64,000 bases of DNA from Mariniphaga sediminis (GTDB lineage Bacteria; Bacteroidota; Bacteroidia; Bacteroidales; Prolixibacteraceae): the NCBI RefSeq assembly GCF_003573545.1, contig NZ_QWET01000004.1:124001-188000 (forward strand). The letters are read 5' to 3'. Position numbers and translations under genes: made by a program. This document shows positions 18,872-27,699 of this stretch, piece by piece. The notes under the pieces were generated by a model. That model ran no database searches and was not told the origin of the DNA. It saw only the letters and a list, made by a program, of their open reading frames with translations. How positions within the stretch are numbered: position 1 is the stretch's first letter; each line of letters starts with the position of its first letter.

Positions 18872-20005
18872 CTAACTGGCTTTAAGCAGGTCTACCATTT
18901 TTTGCGCTGCCCGTTCCGAGGTGCCCGGCTCTCCCATTAATTCATTTAAACGGTTATAATCGTCCATTATTTTCCTCCGGTAGTCTTGTTCGTACAGAAG
19001 CCGGTGCAACTCATTCTTTACATTTTTAAAAGTAAGGTTCACCTGAATATATTCTTTCAACGCTTCTTTATTCAGAATAAGGTTAGGCAATGAGGCCCAT
19101 TCTACTTTCAGGAAAAATTTTTTCATAATTACCTGCGTCAGCCAGCCTCCTTCCACGCGGTACAACACAGTTTGCGGAACGCCAAACAAAGCCGTTTCAA
19201 GAGTTGCAGTTCCGGATGCAACCAGGGCGGAATGTGCATGGTTCAGGATATCATACGTTTGATTGTAAATCACCGGAATAGGAAAACCCTGAAGAATTTT
19301 TTCATACATTCCCGGATCGATGGAAGAAACACCGGCTACTACAAACTGAAATTCAGGATAGCAGGCGGCAGCTTTTTTCATTACAGGCAATGTATTTTTT
19401 ATTTCCTGTTTCCGGCTGCCGGACAGAAGCGCCACAATCGGACGATCGTCAAAATTGTTTTCGTGCAAAAATTGTTCTTTCGGTACCGCTTTTTTTCTGA
19501 AAGAATCAATGGAATCCATCAAGGGGTTTCCAACGAAATGAACCTTTATTCCATGCTTTTCAAAAAAACGGGTTTCAAAAGGAAGAATGGTAAACATTTC
19601 ATCCACAAATGCTTTAATTTTTTTTACCCGGTATTCTTTCCATGCCCAAACTTTTGGTGAAATGTAGTAAAACACGCGAATGTTGTGGCGCTTTGCAAAC
19701 TTGGCCATGCGCAGGTTAAAACCGGGATAGTCTATCAAAATGAGCACATCGGGCCGGTACTCCAGCAAATCCTGCTCACAGATTTTCATGTTTCGTCCGA
19801 TGGTTTTCAAATTGAGCGCCACATTCAGGATTCCCATAAAAGCCATTTCGCGGTAATGCTTTACCAACGTCCCGCCCTCTGCCTGCATCAGGTCGCCACC
19901 AAAAAAGCGAAACCGGGCTTCCGGATCAGCTATTTTCAACGCCCGCATCAGGTTAGAGCCGTGCAAATCGCCCGAGGCTTCTCCGGATATCAGGTAATAC
20001 TTCAT
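18872..20005 (-). CDS. lpxB: lipid-A-disaccharide synthase
   Basis: This 377-aa glycosyltransferase joins UDP-2,3-diacylglucosamine and lipid X to make the lipid A disaccharide on the inner face of the inner membrane. Family motifs are GEASGDLHG at the N-terminus, IDYPGFN, YYISPKVWAW, GNPLMD, LSGSRKQEI and ASGTATLE. It follows surE and a small membrane protein on the same strand, after a 129-bp gap that contains a palindrome; gldFG follows after 74 bp. The start at 20005 gives MKYYLISGEASG, as usual. Confidence 0.95.
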   Translation of the reverse strand: MKYYLISGEASGDLHGSNLMRALKIADPEARFRFFGGDLMQAEGGTLVKHYREMAFMGILNVALNLKTIGRNMKICEQDLLEYRPDVLILIDYPGFNLRMAKFAKRHNIRVFYYISPKVWAWKEYRVKKIKAFVDEMFTILPFETRFFEKHGIKVHFVGNPLMDSIDSFRKKAVPKEQFLHENNFDDRPIVALLSGSRKQEIKNTLPVMKKAAACYPEFQFVVAGVSSIDPGMYEKILQGFPIPVIYNQTYDILNHAHSALVASGTATLETALFGVPQTVLYRVEGGWLTQVIMKKFFLKVEWASLPNLILNKEALKEYIQVNLTFKNVKNELHRLLYEQDYRRKIMDDYNRLNELMGEPGTSERAAQKMVDLLKAS

Positions 20006-20040
20006 CTCATTATAATCGTTAATTTTTATCGACGTTCGAT

Positions 20041-20067
20041 GCCTGCCCGGCTTGCATAGCCAGACAG
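20041..20067. repeat. intergenic palindrome, REP-like copy B
   Basis: The arms CTGCCCGGC and GCCAGACAG (two mismatches) enclose TTGCATA. The outline resembles copy A at 14237 (shared CCTGCCCG and CAG[GA]CAG). No T run follows on the minus strand, so it is a poor terminator. It lies between the small membrane protein and lpxB. Confidence 0.4.
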
Positions 20068-20134
20068 AAAACTTCCAAAAAAATTGGAATCGTACTTCTA
20101 TATGAATAACTATAATTCATGGTCGGTTATGATG

Positions 20135-20440
20135 CTAAAATGCTCTTGATACTAAAACAGCCAGGGCATACAGGATTGTAGCCCCCAGTACGCCCCGCGC
20201 CGACTGGTCGTATTTTAAACGAATGAAACCCATAAATACCAGCAAATTGGCAAATACACACAGGCTGCCCAATTTTACCAGCGCCTGCAGGTGCCAAAGG
20301 TTTTTTATATAGTTATTAAAGGAAACACCCTGCTCTCCGAAGTAGAAAACTGCCAGGAAAACCAAAACCGGGACTAAAAAACCAGTTAAAAATCCGATAC
20401 CCGGAGAATCAAGCGGATGTCTTTTTTTTCGCTGCTTCAA
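20135..20440 (-). CDS. small membrane protein of unknown function
   Basis: The 101-aa product has a basic N-terminus (MKQRKKRHPLDS) and three hydrophobic stretches, at about residues 15-34, 52-71 and 83-99. Its ATG overlaps the surE stop by 4 nt, so translation is coupled. It lies between surE and lpxB, and a role at the inner membrane linked to envelope synthesis is possible, but nothing in the sequence shows a reaction. It is too short for a transporter and has no known catalytic motif. Confidence 0.75.
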   Translation of the reverse strand: MKQRKKRHPLDSPGIGFLTGFLVPVLVFLAVFYFGEQGVSFNNYIKNLWHLQALVKLGSLCVFANLLVFMGFIRLKYDQSARGVLGATILYALAVLVSRAF

Positions 20441-21198
20441 AATGTCCAGTTTTTCAGTTTATCCAGCGTTTTGTAACAGGTAAGGTCAACCGAAACAGGT
20501 ACCACCGAAACAAAATTATTCCGGAGGGCATGAATGTCCGTTTCATCCGAATTTTCTTCAAAGTTTCTAAAATGACCTGCCAGCCAATGGTATTCTCTTC
20601 CGTGCGGGTCAGTGCGTTTTTCAAATTCTTCCATCCACTTGCCGTGGGTTTGTCGGCAAACTTTTATCCCCCGGGGCTTCCCTTTGGGAATATTTACATT
20701 GAGGCAGGTGAAGGGGGCCAGGCCGTTGTCGAGAACACTCTGAAAAACTTTGGCCGCCACAATTTTTGCTTTTGAAAAATCAGCATCCGAATCAAAATCG
20801 TCGAGTGAAAAACCAACGGAAGGTACTCCATGCAGGCTCCCCTCAATAGCAGCACCCATTGTACCGCTGTAAATAACACTAATCGAGGAGTTGGAGCCGT
20901 GGTTAATACCCGAAACCACATAGTCGGGGGTACGATCGAACAGATTGTTGAAGCTTAATTTTACACTATCTACCGGTGTGCCGCTGCTCTTCCATGTAGG
21001 CGCTCCATGAATTTTTTCCACAGGTGTAACACGCAACGGCTGATCGACTGTGATACCACAGGCTTTTCCCGACATTGAAACTTCGGATGAGATCACCACT
21101 ACCTCTCCAAAAAAATGCATCACCTCCACCAGTTCGCGGAGACCTTTAGCATGAATACCGTCATCGTTAGTAACTAATATCAAAGGTTTTTCTGTCAT
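20437..21198 (-). CDS. surE: 5'/3'-nucleotidase SurE
   Basis: The product (253 aa from the ATG at 21198) is a SurE nucleotidase/exopolyphosphatase. The metal-binding NDDG follows directly after the start (PLILVTNDDGIHAKGL), and SGINHGSN carries the second metal-site Asn. A TTG at 21219 would add seven residues, but it is only just downstream of the -7 element at 21217-21224, so 21198 is preferred. Translation is coupled to the next gene by a 4-nt overlap. Confidence 0.94.
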   Translation of the reverse strand: MTEKPLILVTNDDGIHAKGLRELVEVMHFFGEVVVISSEVSMSGKACGITVDQPLRVTPVEKIHGAPTWKSSGTPVDSVKLSFNNLFDRTPDYVVSGINHGSNSSISVIYSGTMGAAIEGSLHGVPSVGFSLDDFDSDADFSKAKIVAAKVFQSVLDNGLAPFTCLNVNIPKGKPRGIKVCRQTHGKWMEEFEKRTDPHGREYHWLAGHFRNFEENSDETDIHALRNNFVSVVPVSVDLTCYKTLDKLKNWTF

Positions 21199-21216
21199 AG
21201 CTTTTTCAACAAAAAA

Positions 21217-21248
21217 CAAAGATAACCCAAAATCCGGAAGAAAAACAA
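21217..21248 (-). promoter_or_regulatory. promoter of surE operon
   Basis: On the minus strand TTG (21246-21248) is followed after 21 nt by TATCTTTG (21217-21224), an exact -7 consensus. The start codon at 21198 is 18 nt further on. Confidence 0.6.
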
Positions 21249-21782
21249 GTAAAAAACGAGACAGAAGATAAATGGCTCAGATACAACAGATATGATCACC
21301 AGAATCCGCCAGCTCTTTTAACATACAGCTACCACATTGTGGCCTTATGGGCAAAACCTGCTTCCGGGAACTCCACTATAATTTTGTATAACCTGTGACA
21401 TCTGCTGCATTGAACGCAGAAGATAGTCTCCTCCATTATTAAAATATACGTTTTTATCAGACCGTCCTTTTTTACGAAACCCCATAAAACCGCCATCCTT
21501 TTTGTGATTGGAAACAAAATTGTTTCATCACTGTAACGAATCCGTCATTCAAGCGTCTCATGTTATAACAGAGCGAATTCCGTTGGAAAGATTAACTTCT
21601 ATCAGATTGACCCGGAAACATCTTTCGGATGAGATGCACAGGAACGGAAAAAGCCTGATTTCACATAAAAAATCAGGGTGTTGATCGAATAAATGAAAGG
21701 ATAGCACAAAAAACCAAGATTTTTATAGTGAATATAAAATTCCACCAACAGGTGGCACGCAAACAGTGAAAACAGAAAAACA
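21249..21782 (+). other. 534-bp stretch without a convincing gene, upstream of the efflux operon
   Basis: Only short frames without family resemblance are present. A hairpin with 8-bp arms CCTGATTT (21654-21661) and AAATCAGG (21670-21677) is visible but is not followed by a T run. The promoter of the efflux operon should lie in the last 150 bp; I cannot pick it out with confidence, and no regulator gene is adjacent. Confidence 0.5.
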
Positions 21783-22508
21783 ATGATTCGTTTAAACAAT
21801 GTACACAAGTCGTACGGTACAGGAAGCAATTCGCTTCATGTGCTTAAAGGAATTAATCTGGAGATAGAAGAGGGCGGATTTGTCTCCATTATGGGCTCCT
21901 CGGGCTCCGGAAAATCTACTCTGCTCAATATCCTCGGTATCCTCGACAATTATGACGAGGGGTCGTATTACCTGAACGGGATGCTGGTGAAAGAAATGTC
22001 GGAGAAAAAGGCGGCGCAACTGCGAAACGAAATGCTGGGATTTGTTTTCCAGTCGTTTAACCTCATCTCTTTTAAAAACGCCATGGAGAATGTGGCCCTT
22101 CCTCTCTACTATCAGGGTGTGAGCCGAAAAAAACGCAATAAAATAGCGCATGAATACCTCGATAAACTGGGGCTACTTTCCTGGGCCGAGCACATGCCCA
22201 ACGAACTTTCGGGCGGACAAAAACAACGCGTGGCCATTGCCCGGTCGCTTATTACCCAGCCAAAGATTATTGTGGCCGACGAACCCACCGGCGCACTCGA
22301 TACCTCCACATCTTACGAGGTAATGGAAATTCTGAAAGAAATCAATGAAGACGGAATCACGGTGGTCATTGTAACGCACGAGCACGACATTGCCGCCATG
22401 ACCCGGCAAATCATCCGCCTGAAAGACGGAATCATTTCAGAAATCATAAAAAACGGAGATCTGAAACAGTGGAAACATCAATACAGCAAAGAACTGGAGA
22501 TCGCATAA
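21783..22508 (+). CDS. MacB-like ABC transporter ATP-binding protein
   Basis: The 241-aa ATPase has Walker A GSSGSGKS, the signature LSGGQKQRVAIARSL, Walker B VADEPTGALDT and a switch His in VTHEHD. The segment after Walker A (LLNILGILD) and the ATGALDT region are typical of the LolD/MacB group. It is the first gene of a five-gene operon with two permeases, a membrane-fusion protein and a TolC-like channel, so it should power a tripartite efflux or export machine. Confidence 0.93.
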   Translation: MIRLNNVHKSYGTGSNSLHVLKGINLEIEEGGFVSIMGSSGSGKSTLLNILGILDNYDEGSYYLNGMLVKEMSEKKAAQLRNEMLGFVFQSFNLISFKNAMENVALPLYYQGVSRKKRNKIAHEYLDKLGLLSWAEHMPNELSGGQKQRVAIARSLITQPKIIVADEPTGALDTSTSYEVMEILKEINEDGITVVIVTHEHDIAAMTRQIIRLKDGIISEIIKNGDLKQWKHQYSKELEIA

Positions 22509-22566
22509 AGAAGTTGACAGTAGTCAGTAAACAGTTGATTTGGGAACTTAAAACTTTCGACAAAGA

Positions 22567-23829
22567 ATGTTCGACATCGACAAATGGCAGGAAATTATTG
22601 CCACTATCAAAAAAAATAAAATGCGCACCTTCCTCACAGGATTTTCGGTGGCATGGGGAATTTTTATGCTCATGATTTTACTGGGATCGGGCAACGGACT
22701 CAGCAACGGTGTGGCCCAGAATTTTATGCGCGATGCCGTAAACGCTATGTGGATGTGGAGCGGGCGCACCAGCATCCCCTACCAGGGAATGAAGGAAAAC
22801 CGTCAAATCAGGTTCACAAACAGTGACTACGATCTGATCAAAAAAATACCGGAAACAGAGTTCGCTTCGGGCAGGTACTACATCTCCGGGAACAGACTTG
22901 CCTACGGTAACGAATTCGGCGAATACACAGCCATCACCTGCCATCCTGAGTTAAAAGAAGTGGAATCTATCGAAATGGTTCAGGGAAGGTTTATCAATGA
23001 GGTGGATATTCTGCAAACCCGAAAATCAGTGGTGCTCGGACAGGATATTTACGATGCCCTGTTTAAAAAACAGGAGGCCATTGGCGAATACATTAAAATA
23101 AACAACGTTCCCTTCAAAGTTGTGGGAATATGTAGGGAAGGCGGTGGCACCCGCCACAGGAATGCCTACATTCCCGTTTCCACAGGCCAAAAAGTTTTTA
23201 ACGGGGCCAACCGGCTGCACAACTTTGCACTTACCATCAATGCCCAATCCATTGAAGAAAGCAAGGCCGTGGAGGAGAAAGTAAGAGCCGCACTGGCGCG
23301 AAAACATAAGTTTGATCCTACTGACCGTGCTGCATTGGGCTCCTACAACAAACTGGAAAACTACCTGCAAACCATGCGGATTTTCCAGGCGATAAAAATA
23401 TTTATCTGGATTATTGGCACCGGGACGTTGATTGCCGGTGTGGTGGGAGTCAGCAACATCATGCTGATTGTAGTAAAAGAGCGTACCAAGGAAATTGGCA
23501 TCCGCAAAGCCATTGGAGCAAGCCCTTCTTCGGTGGTCGGACTTATTCTACTGGAGTCGATACTGATCACAACCGTTGCCGGTTACATCGGACTGGTACT
23601 CGGTACCGGTTTGATGGAAGGACTCAACTTTTTTGTGGAACAACAATACGCCACTGCCGCAGCTTCCAACAACGGAAATGGCGACATCATTTTCCGAAAC
23701 CCCACAGTAAGTCTGAATGTAGCTGCAACGGCCACCATGCTTCTAGTTATTGCAGGGGCTATTGCCGGATACATTCCTGCCAAGCGCGCTGCACGGATTA
23801 AACCTATTGAGGCGTTGCGTGATGAATAA
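22567..23829 (+). CDS. MacB/FtsX-type ABC permease 1
   Basis: The 420-aa protein has the MacB layout: a first membrane segment after KKNKMRTFLTGFSVAWG, a large periplasmic domain (about 50-265), then three membrane segments in the FtsX domain with KEIGIRKAIGASP, ending in RIKPIEALRDE. Unlike E. coli MacB it carries no ATPase domain; that is the upstream gene. It probably pairs with the second permease as a heterodimer. Confidence 0.92.
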   Translation: MFDIDKWQEIIATIKKNKMRTFLTGFSVAWGIFMLMILLGSGNGLSNGVAQNFMRDAVNAMWMWSGRTSIPYQGMKENRQIRFTNSDYDLIKKIPETEFASGRYYISGNRLAYGNEFGEYTAITCHPELKEVESIEMVQGRFINEVDILQTRKSVVLGQDIYDALFKKQEAIGEYIKINNVPFKVVGICREGGGTRHRNAYIPVSTGQKVFNGANRLHNFALTINAQSIEESKAVEEKVRAALARKHKFDPTDRAALGSYNKLENYLQTMRIFQAIKIFIWIIGTGTLIAGVVGVSNIMLIVVKERTKEIGIRKAIGASPSSVVGLILLESILITTVAGYIGLVLGTGLMEGLNFFVEQQYATAAASNNGNGDIIFRNPTVSLNVAATATMLLVIAGAIAGYIPAKRAARIKPIEALRDE

Positions 23830-23880
23830 GTGAATTGAAAAAAAAATAAAAGGAACCTGAAACCCGAAAATTAAACCGAA

Positions 23881-25146
23881 ATGTTTGATTTAGATCTTTG
23901 GAAAGAAATAATTGATGCACTGAAAAAAAACCGGATGCGCAGTTTTATGACTGCCTTTGGGGTTTTTTGGGGGATTTTTATGCTCATCATTATGTCAGGC
24001 GCAGGCAGGGCACTCGAAAACGGCATTATGGACGGGATTAAAGCATTCGCTTCCAACTCTGCCTTTTTCTGGACCGAACGTACCAGCAAACCTTATGAAG
24101 GGTTTCAGCGAGGCAGACGATGGAACTATAAAAATGCCGACATCCAGTACATCAGGGCAAACCTAAACGACCTGGAATACCTTTCGCCACGGCTTTTCGG
24201 CCCTAACTCCTACGGTGGCGACAATACCATAAGAGGAATTAAAACCGGAGCATTCAACATTTATGGCGATTATCCTGACTATTTCAAAATTGATCCATGG
24301 ACTCCCGTAAAAGGGCGGCTGCTGAACGAAATCGATATTCTTCAAAACAGAAAGGTTTGCACCATTGGCGAACGAGTGGCCGAAGTTATGTTTGATGAAG
24401 GCGAAGATCCGATTGGGGAATACCTGAAAATCAATGGCGTTTACTTCCAGGTGGTGGGAGTTATTCATCCGGAAACACGCATCAATATTGGAGGGGGAGA
24501 AAAAAATGAAGCCATCCTGATACCATTCAGTACTATGCAACGAACCTACAACATGGGCGATGTGGTGCATTTTTTCTCGGTAACTTCAGTGCCGGGTGTT
24601 CCGGTAAGTAAAATTGAAGAGCGGCTAAAAGAACTATTGAAAGGGCGTCACCACATTGCCCCGGACGATCTTCAGGCCGTTGGCTCGTTCAATATTGAGG
24701 TGGAATGGAAAAAGTTTAACTCCCTGTTTAACGGCATCCAAATCCTAACCTGGATTGTAGGAACTGGTACGCTGCTGGCCGGCATCATTGGTGTAAGTAA
24801 TATCATGATGGTTATTATCAGGGAGCGCACCCAGGAGATCGGAATCCAGCGGGCCATTGGCGCCACTCCCGGAAAGGTGATGCTGCACATTGTAGCCGAA
24901 AGTGTTTTTCTTACCGTGCTGGCCGGCTACATAGGATTGGCACTGGGTGTGGGATTACTGGAGGCGCTTAACATGGCGCTGGAGGCCGGCGGCGACGAAG
25001 TGTTTTTTCGCCGGCCTGAAATAAGTTTCAGGATGGCGATTTCGGCACTTACCGTACTGATTTTTTCCGGAGTCTTTGCCGGAATGATTCCGGCCCGCCG
25101 GGCGGTCAGGATTAAACCAATTGATGCCATAAGAGAAGAAAAATAG
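23881..25146 (+). CDS. MacB/FtsX-type ABC permease 2
   Basis: This 421-aa protein is a paralogue of the preceding gene: same start pattern (MFDLDLWKEIIDALKKNRMR), periplasmic MacB core domain, three C-terminal membrane segments with QEIGIQRAIGATP, and end RIKPIDAIREEK. The two are clearly related but well diverged, which suggests an old duplication and a heterodimeric transporter. The gap to the first permease is 51 bp and to the membrane-fusion gene 32 bp. Confidence 0.92.
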   Translation: MFDLDLWKEIIDALKKNRMRSFMTAFGVFWGIFMLIIMSGAGRALENGIMDGIKAFASNSAFFWTERTSKPYEGFQRGRRWNYKNADIQYIRANLNDLEYLSPRLFGPNSYGGDNTIRGIKTGAFNIYGDYPDYFKIDPWTPVKGRLLNEIDILQNRKVCTIGERVAEVMFDEGEDPIGEYLKINGVYFQVVGVIHPETRINIGGGEKNEAILIPFSTMQRTYNMGDVVHFFSVTSVPGVPVSKIEERLKELLKGRHHIAPDDLQAVGSFNIEVEWKKFNSLFNGIQILTWIVGTGTLLAGIIGVSNIMMVIIRERTQEIGIQRAIGATPGKVMLHIVAESVFLTVLAGYIGLALGVGLLEALNMALEAGGDEVFFRRPEISFRMAISALTVLIFSGVFAGMIPARRAVRIKPIDAIREEK

Positions 25147-25178
25147 AAAACATTTTATAACAGAAAACAAAAAAGACC

Positions 25179-26303
25179 ATGAAGAAAGCACTCAGGATCA
25201 TAGGAATAGTGATTTTAGCAGGGATATTCGGGGGAACCCTGTTTTTCCTTTATAACAAATCGAAAAAGAAACCGGATGTATTTGAAACCAAAAACCCGTT
25301 TGTCAGTGATGTGATCAACAAAACAGTAGCCACCGGCTCAGTGGTTCCACGGTTTGAAATCGAAATCAAACCGCAGGTTTCAGGGATCATCGACGAACTT
25401 TTTGTGGAAGCAGGAGATAAAGTAGAAAAAAATCAGGTGGTGGCACGGATTAAAATCATTCCAGACATGGTGACGCTTAATGCTGCCGAAACCCGCCTAA
25501 ACCGGGCAAAAATCAATTTTGAAGATGCCAAAACCGATTATGAACGGCAACAAGGTTTATTCGATAAAAATGTGATCTCTTATGAAGAGTTTAAAAATGC
25601 CAAAGTGGTGTACGATTCGCAGAAAGAAGAACTAAACGCTGCGGAGAATAACCTTGAGCTAATAAAAAACGGCGTAACAAAAAAGGCAGAAACCACTACT
25701 AATACACTGGTGCGTTCAACCATTACCGGCACGGTGCTGGATGTACCAGTGAAAGCGGGCAACTCCGTTATTCAGTCGAACACTTTTAACGACGGTACCA
25801 CCATTGCTACCGTTGCCAATATGAATGATATGATTTTTGAAGGAAAAGTAGATGAGACAGAAGTAGGAAAGATTGAGACGGGAATGCCCATCGAACTGGA
25901 AATAGGTGCTATTGAAAAGGAGAAATTCAGCGCAATACTGGAATATATATCTCCGAAAGGGTTGGAAGAAAACGGGGCTATTCAGTTTGAGATAAAAGCC
26001 AGCGTTCAACTCACGAAAGACCAGTTTATCCGCGCCGGATACAGCGCCAATGCCAACATAGTCCTTGACAGGAGAGATAGCGTGCTGGTCATTCCGGAAG
26101 GACTGCTAAAATTTGAACACGACTCATCGTTTGTTGAGGTACAAACCGATATGGATCAACAGTTCGAAAAAAGGTTCGTTCAAACAGGCCTTTCCGACGG
26201 GATTAATATTGAAATCACCTCCGGGTTAAACAAAGACGATAAGGTTAAAGGGGAAAAAATTGATCCCAAAAAATTAAAAGAAGGTAAAACCAGTCAGGGA
26301 TAA
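25179..26303 (+). CDS. membrane-fusion (periplasmic adaptor) protein, HlyD/MacA-like
   Basis: The 374-aa adaptor has one N-terminal membrane anchor (ALRIIGIVILAGIFGGTLFF), a split lipoyl domain (EIKPQVSGIIDELFVEAGDK and later RSTITGTVLDVPVKAGNSV), a helical hairpin at about residues 100-160, and beta-barrel domains. It should bridge the inner-membrane ABC permeases and the TolC-like channel encoded next. The C-terminus is Lys rich. Confidence 0.92.
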   Translation: MKKALRIIGIVILAGIFGGTLFFLYNKSKKKPDVFETKNPFVSDVINKTVATGSVVPRFEIEIKPQVSGIIDELFVEAGDKVEKNQVVARIKIIPDMVTLNAAETRLNRAKINFEDAKTDYERQQGLFDKNVISYEEFKNAKVVYDSQKEELNAAENNLELIKNGVTKKAETTTNTLVRSTITGTVLDVPVKAGNSVIQSNTFNDGTTIATVANMNDMIFEGKVDETEVGKIETGMPIELEIGAIEKEKFSAILEYISPKGLEENGAIQFEIKASVQLTKDQFIRAGYSANANIVLDRRDSVLVIPEGLLKFEHDSSFVEVQTDMDQQFEKRFVQTGLSDGINIEITSGLNKDDKVKGEKIDPKKLKEGKTSQG

Positions 26304-26357
26304 TGCAGGTTAGTCTGGTTTGGTTTATTAATTTAGCCTGCATAAAAACAAAATAAA

Positions 26358-27695
26358 ATGAAGAAAACATTTGCACTTTTTACAGGGATTATATTCATAC
26401 TTTCAGCATTTGTTTCACCGGCACAGGAATCGTGGTCGCTGCAAAAATGCATTGATTATGCCCTGGAAAACAACATCCAGATAAAGCAACAGGGGCTGAA
26501 CACCCAATACAATGAAAACCAGGTGAGCCAGGCAAAGTCAGATCGGTTGCCAAACCTCAATGCAAGCCTTTCCAACCGTTTTAATTTCGGAAGATCGCTC
26601 ACCTACGAGAACACTTATGAAAATGTAAATTCTACACAAATAGACGGCTACCTTGGAACCGAAATTACCCTGTGGAATGGATCCATTCTCAGCAACACCA
26701 TTCGTCAACGCGAGCTTGATCTGCAGGCAGCCATTCAGGATTTGAAAAAAACCAAAGATGATATCATTCTGAATATTGCTGCGGCATACCTCGAAATTTT
26801 GTTTGCCGAAGAACTGGAGCTGATAGCCGAGGCGCAGACAGAAGTAACCAGGCAACAGATTGAACGTACCAAAAAGCTGGTGGATGCCGGGAGTCTGGCC
26901 CGCGGTTCCCTGCTCGAAATAGAAGCGCAACTGGCCCGTGAGGAATTGCAACTGGTAAATGACCAGAACCGGGTACAACTGGCTTATCTCAGCCTGTTTC
27001 AATTCCTGGAACTGCCCGTGGAAAAAAGTTTCAAAATTGAAAAACCTCAACTTCCCGAAATTAAAGCCAACGTTACCATGGCCAACTCATTCGACGTTTT
27101 TAAAAATGCCATGAATGTACGCCCGGAGATCAAAGCGGCCCAGCTCAGGGTGGAAAGCGCCCGGCGACAACTCGACATTGCCAAAGGGAGCCGATTCCCG
27201 AGTCTTAATTTCGGGGCAAGCTACTACAACCTATACAATAATAAGTATGCGGACATGAATGATACAGAAATCAGTTTCAACGACCAGTTGAGCAATAACC
27301 AGCGCTATGCAATGGGATTTTCCCTTGACATACCTATTTTCAACAAGTCTCAGGTAAAAAACGGGATTTCGAATGCCGCACTGAAAATCCAGGATTTTGA
27401 ATACCAGTTGCAAACATCCAGAAACCTGTTGAGAAAAGACATAGAACAGGCATACACCAATGCCCTGGCAGCGCTCAACAAATTTATTTCAAGCGAAAAA
27501 GCTGTAAAATCAACGGAAGAGGCCTTCCGCTATACCGAAGAAAAATTCAATGTAGGAATGATTAACTCTGTCGAATATAACCAAAGTAAAAATTACCTCA
27601 CGGTAGCACAATCGGAACTTCTGCAGGCTAAATACGAATATATTTTTCGTACGAAAATACTGGATTTTTACAACGGGGTTCCCATCGAATTGTAA
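26358..27695 (+). CDS. TolC family outer-membrane efflux protein
   Basis: The 445-aa protein begins with a signal peptide (MKKTFALFTGIIFILSAFVS) and has the two outer-membrane efflux repeats, the first opening SLQKCIDYALENNIQIKQQG and the second around RPEIKAAQLRVESARRQL. It should form the outer-membrane exit channel of this efflux operon. It is the last gene and ends only 4 bp from the convergent amidohydrolase, with no obvious terminator between them. Confidence 0.93.
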   Translation: MKKTFALFTGIIFILSAFVSPAQESWSLQKCIDYALENNIQIKQQGLNTQYNENQVSQAKSDRLPNLNASLSNRFNFGRSLTYENTYENVNSTQIDGYLGTEITLWNGSILSNTIRQRELDLQAAIQDLKKTKDDIILNIAAAYLEILFAEELELIAEAQTEVTRQQIERTKKLVDAGSLARGSLLEIEAQLAREELQLVNDQNRVQLAYLSLFQFLELPVEKSFKIEKPQLPEIKANVTMANSFDVFKNAMNVRPEIKAAQLRVESARRQLDIAKGSRFPSLNFGASYYNLYNNKYADMNDTEISFNDQLSNNQRYAMGFSLDIPIFNKSQVKNGISNAALKIQDFEYQLQTSRNLLRKDIEQAYTNALAALNKFISSEKAVKSTEEAFRYTEEKFNVGMINSVEYNQSKNYLTVAQSELLQAKYEYIFRTKILDFYNGVPIEL

Positions 27696-27699
27696 AAGA

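Noticed and set aside
21329-21517. 62-aa minus-strand frame with CVQCSRC, upstream of the efflux operon
   Set aside because: Two CxxC-like cysteines alone are weak; the rest has no recognisable fold, no promoter and no linked neighbour.
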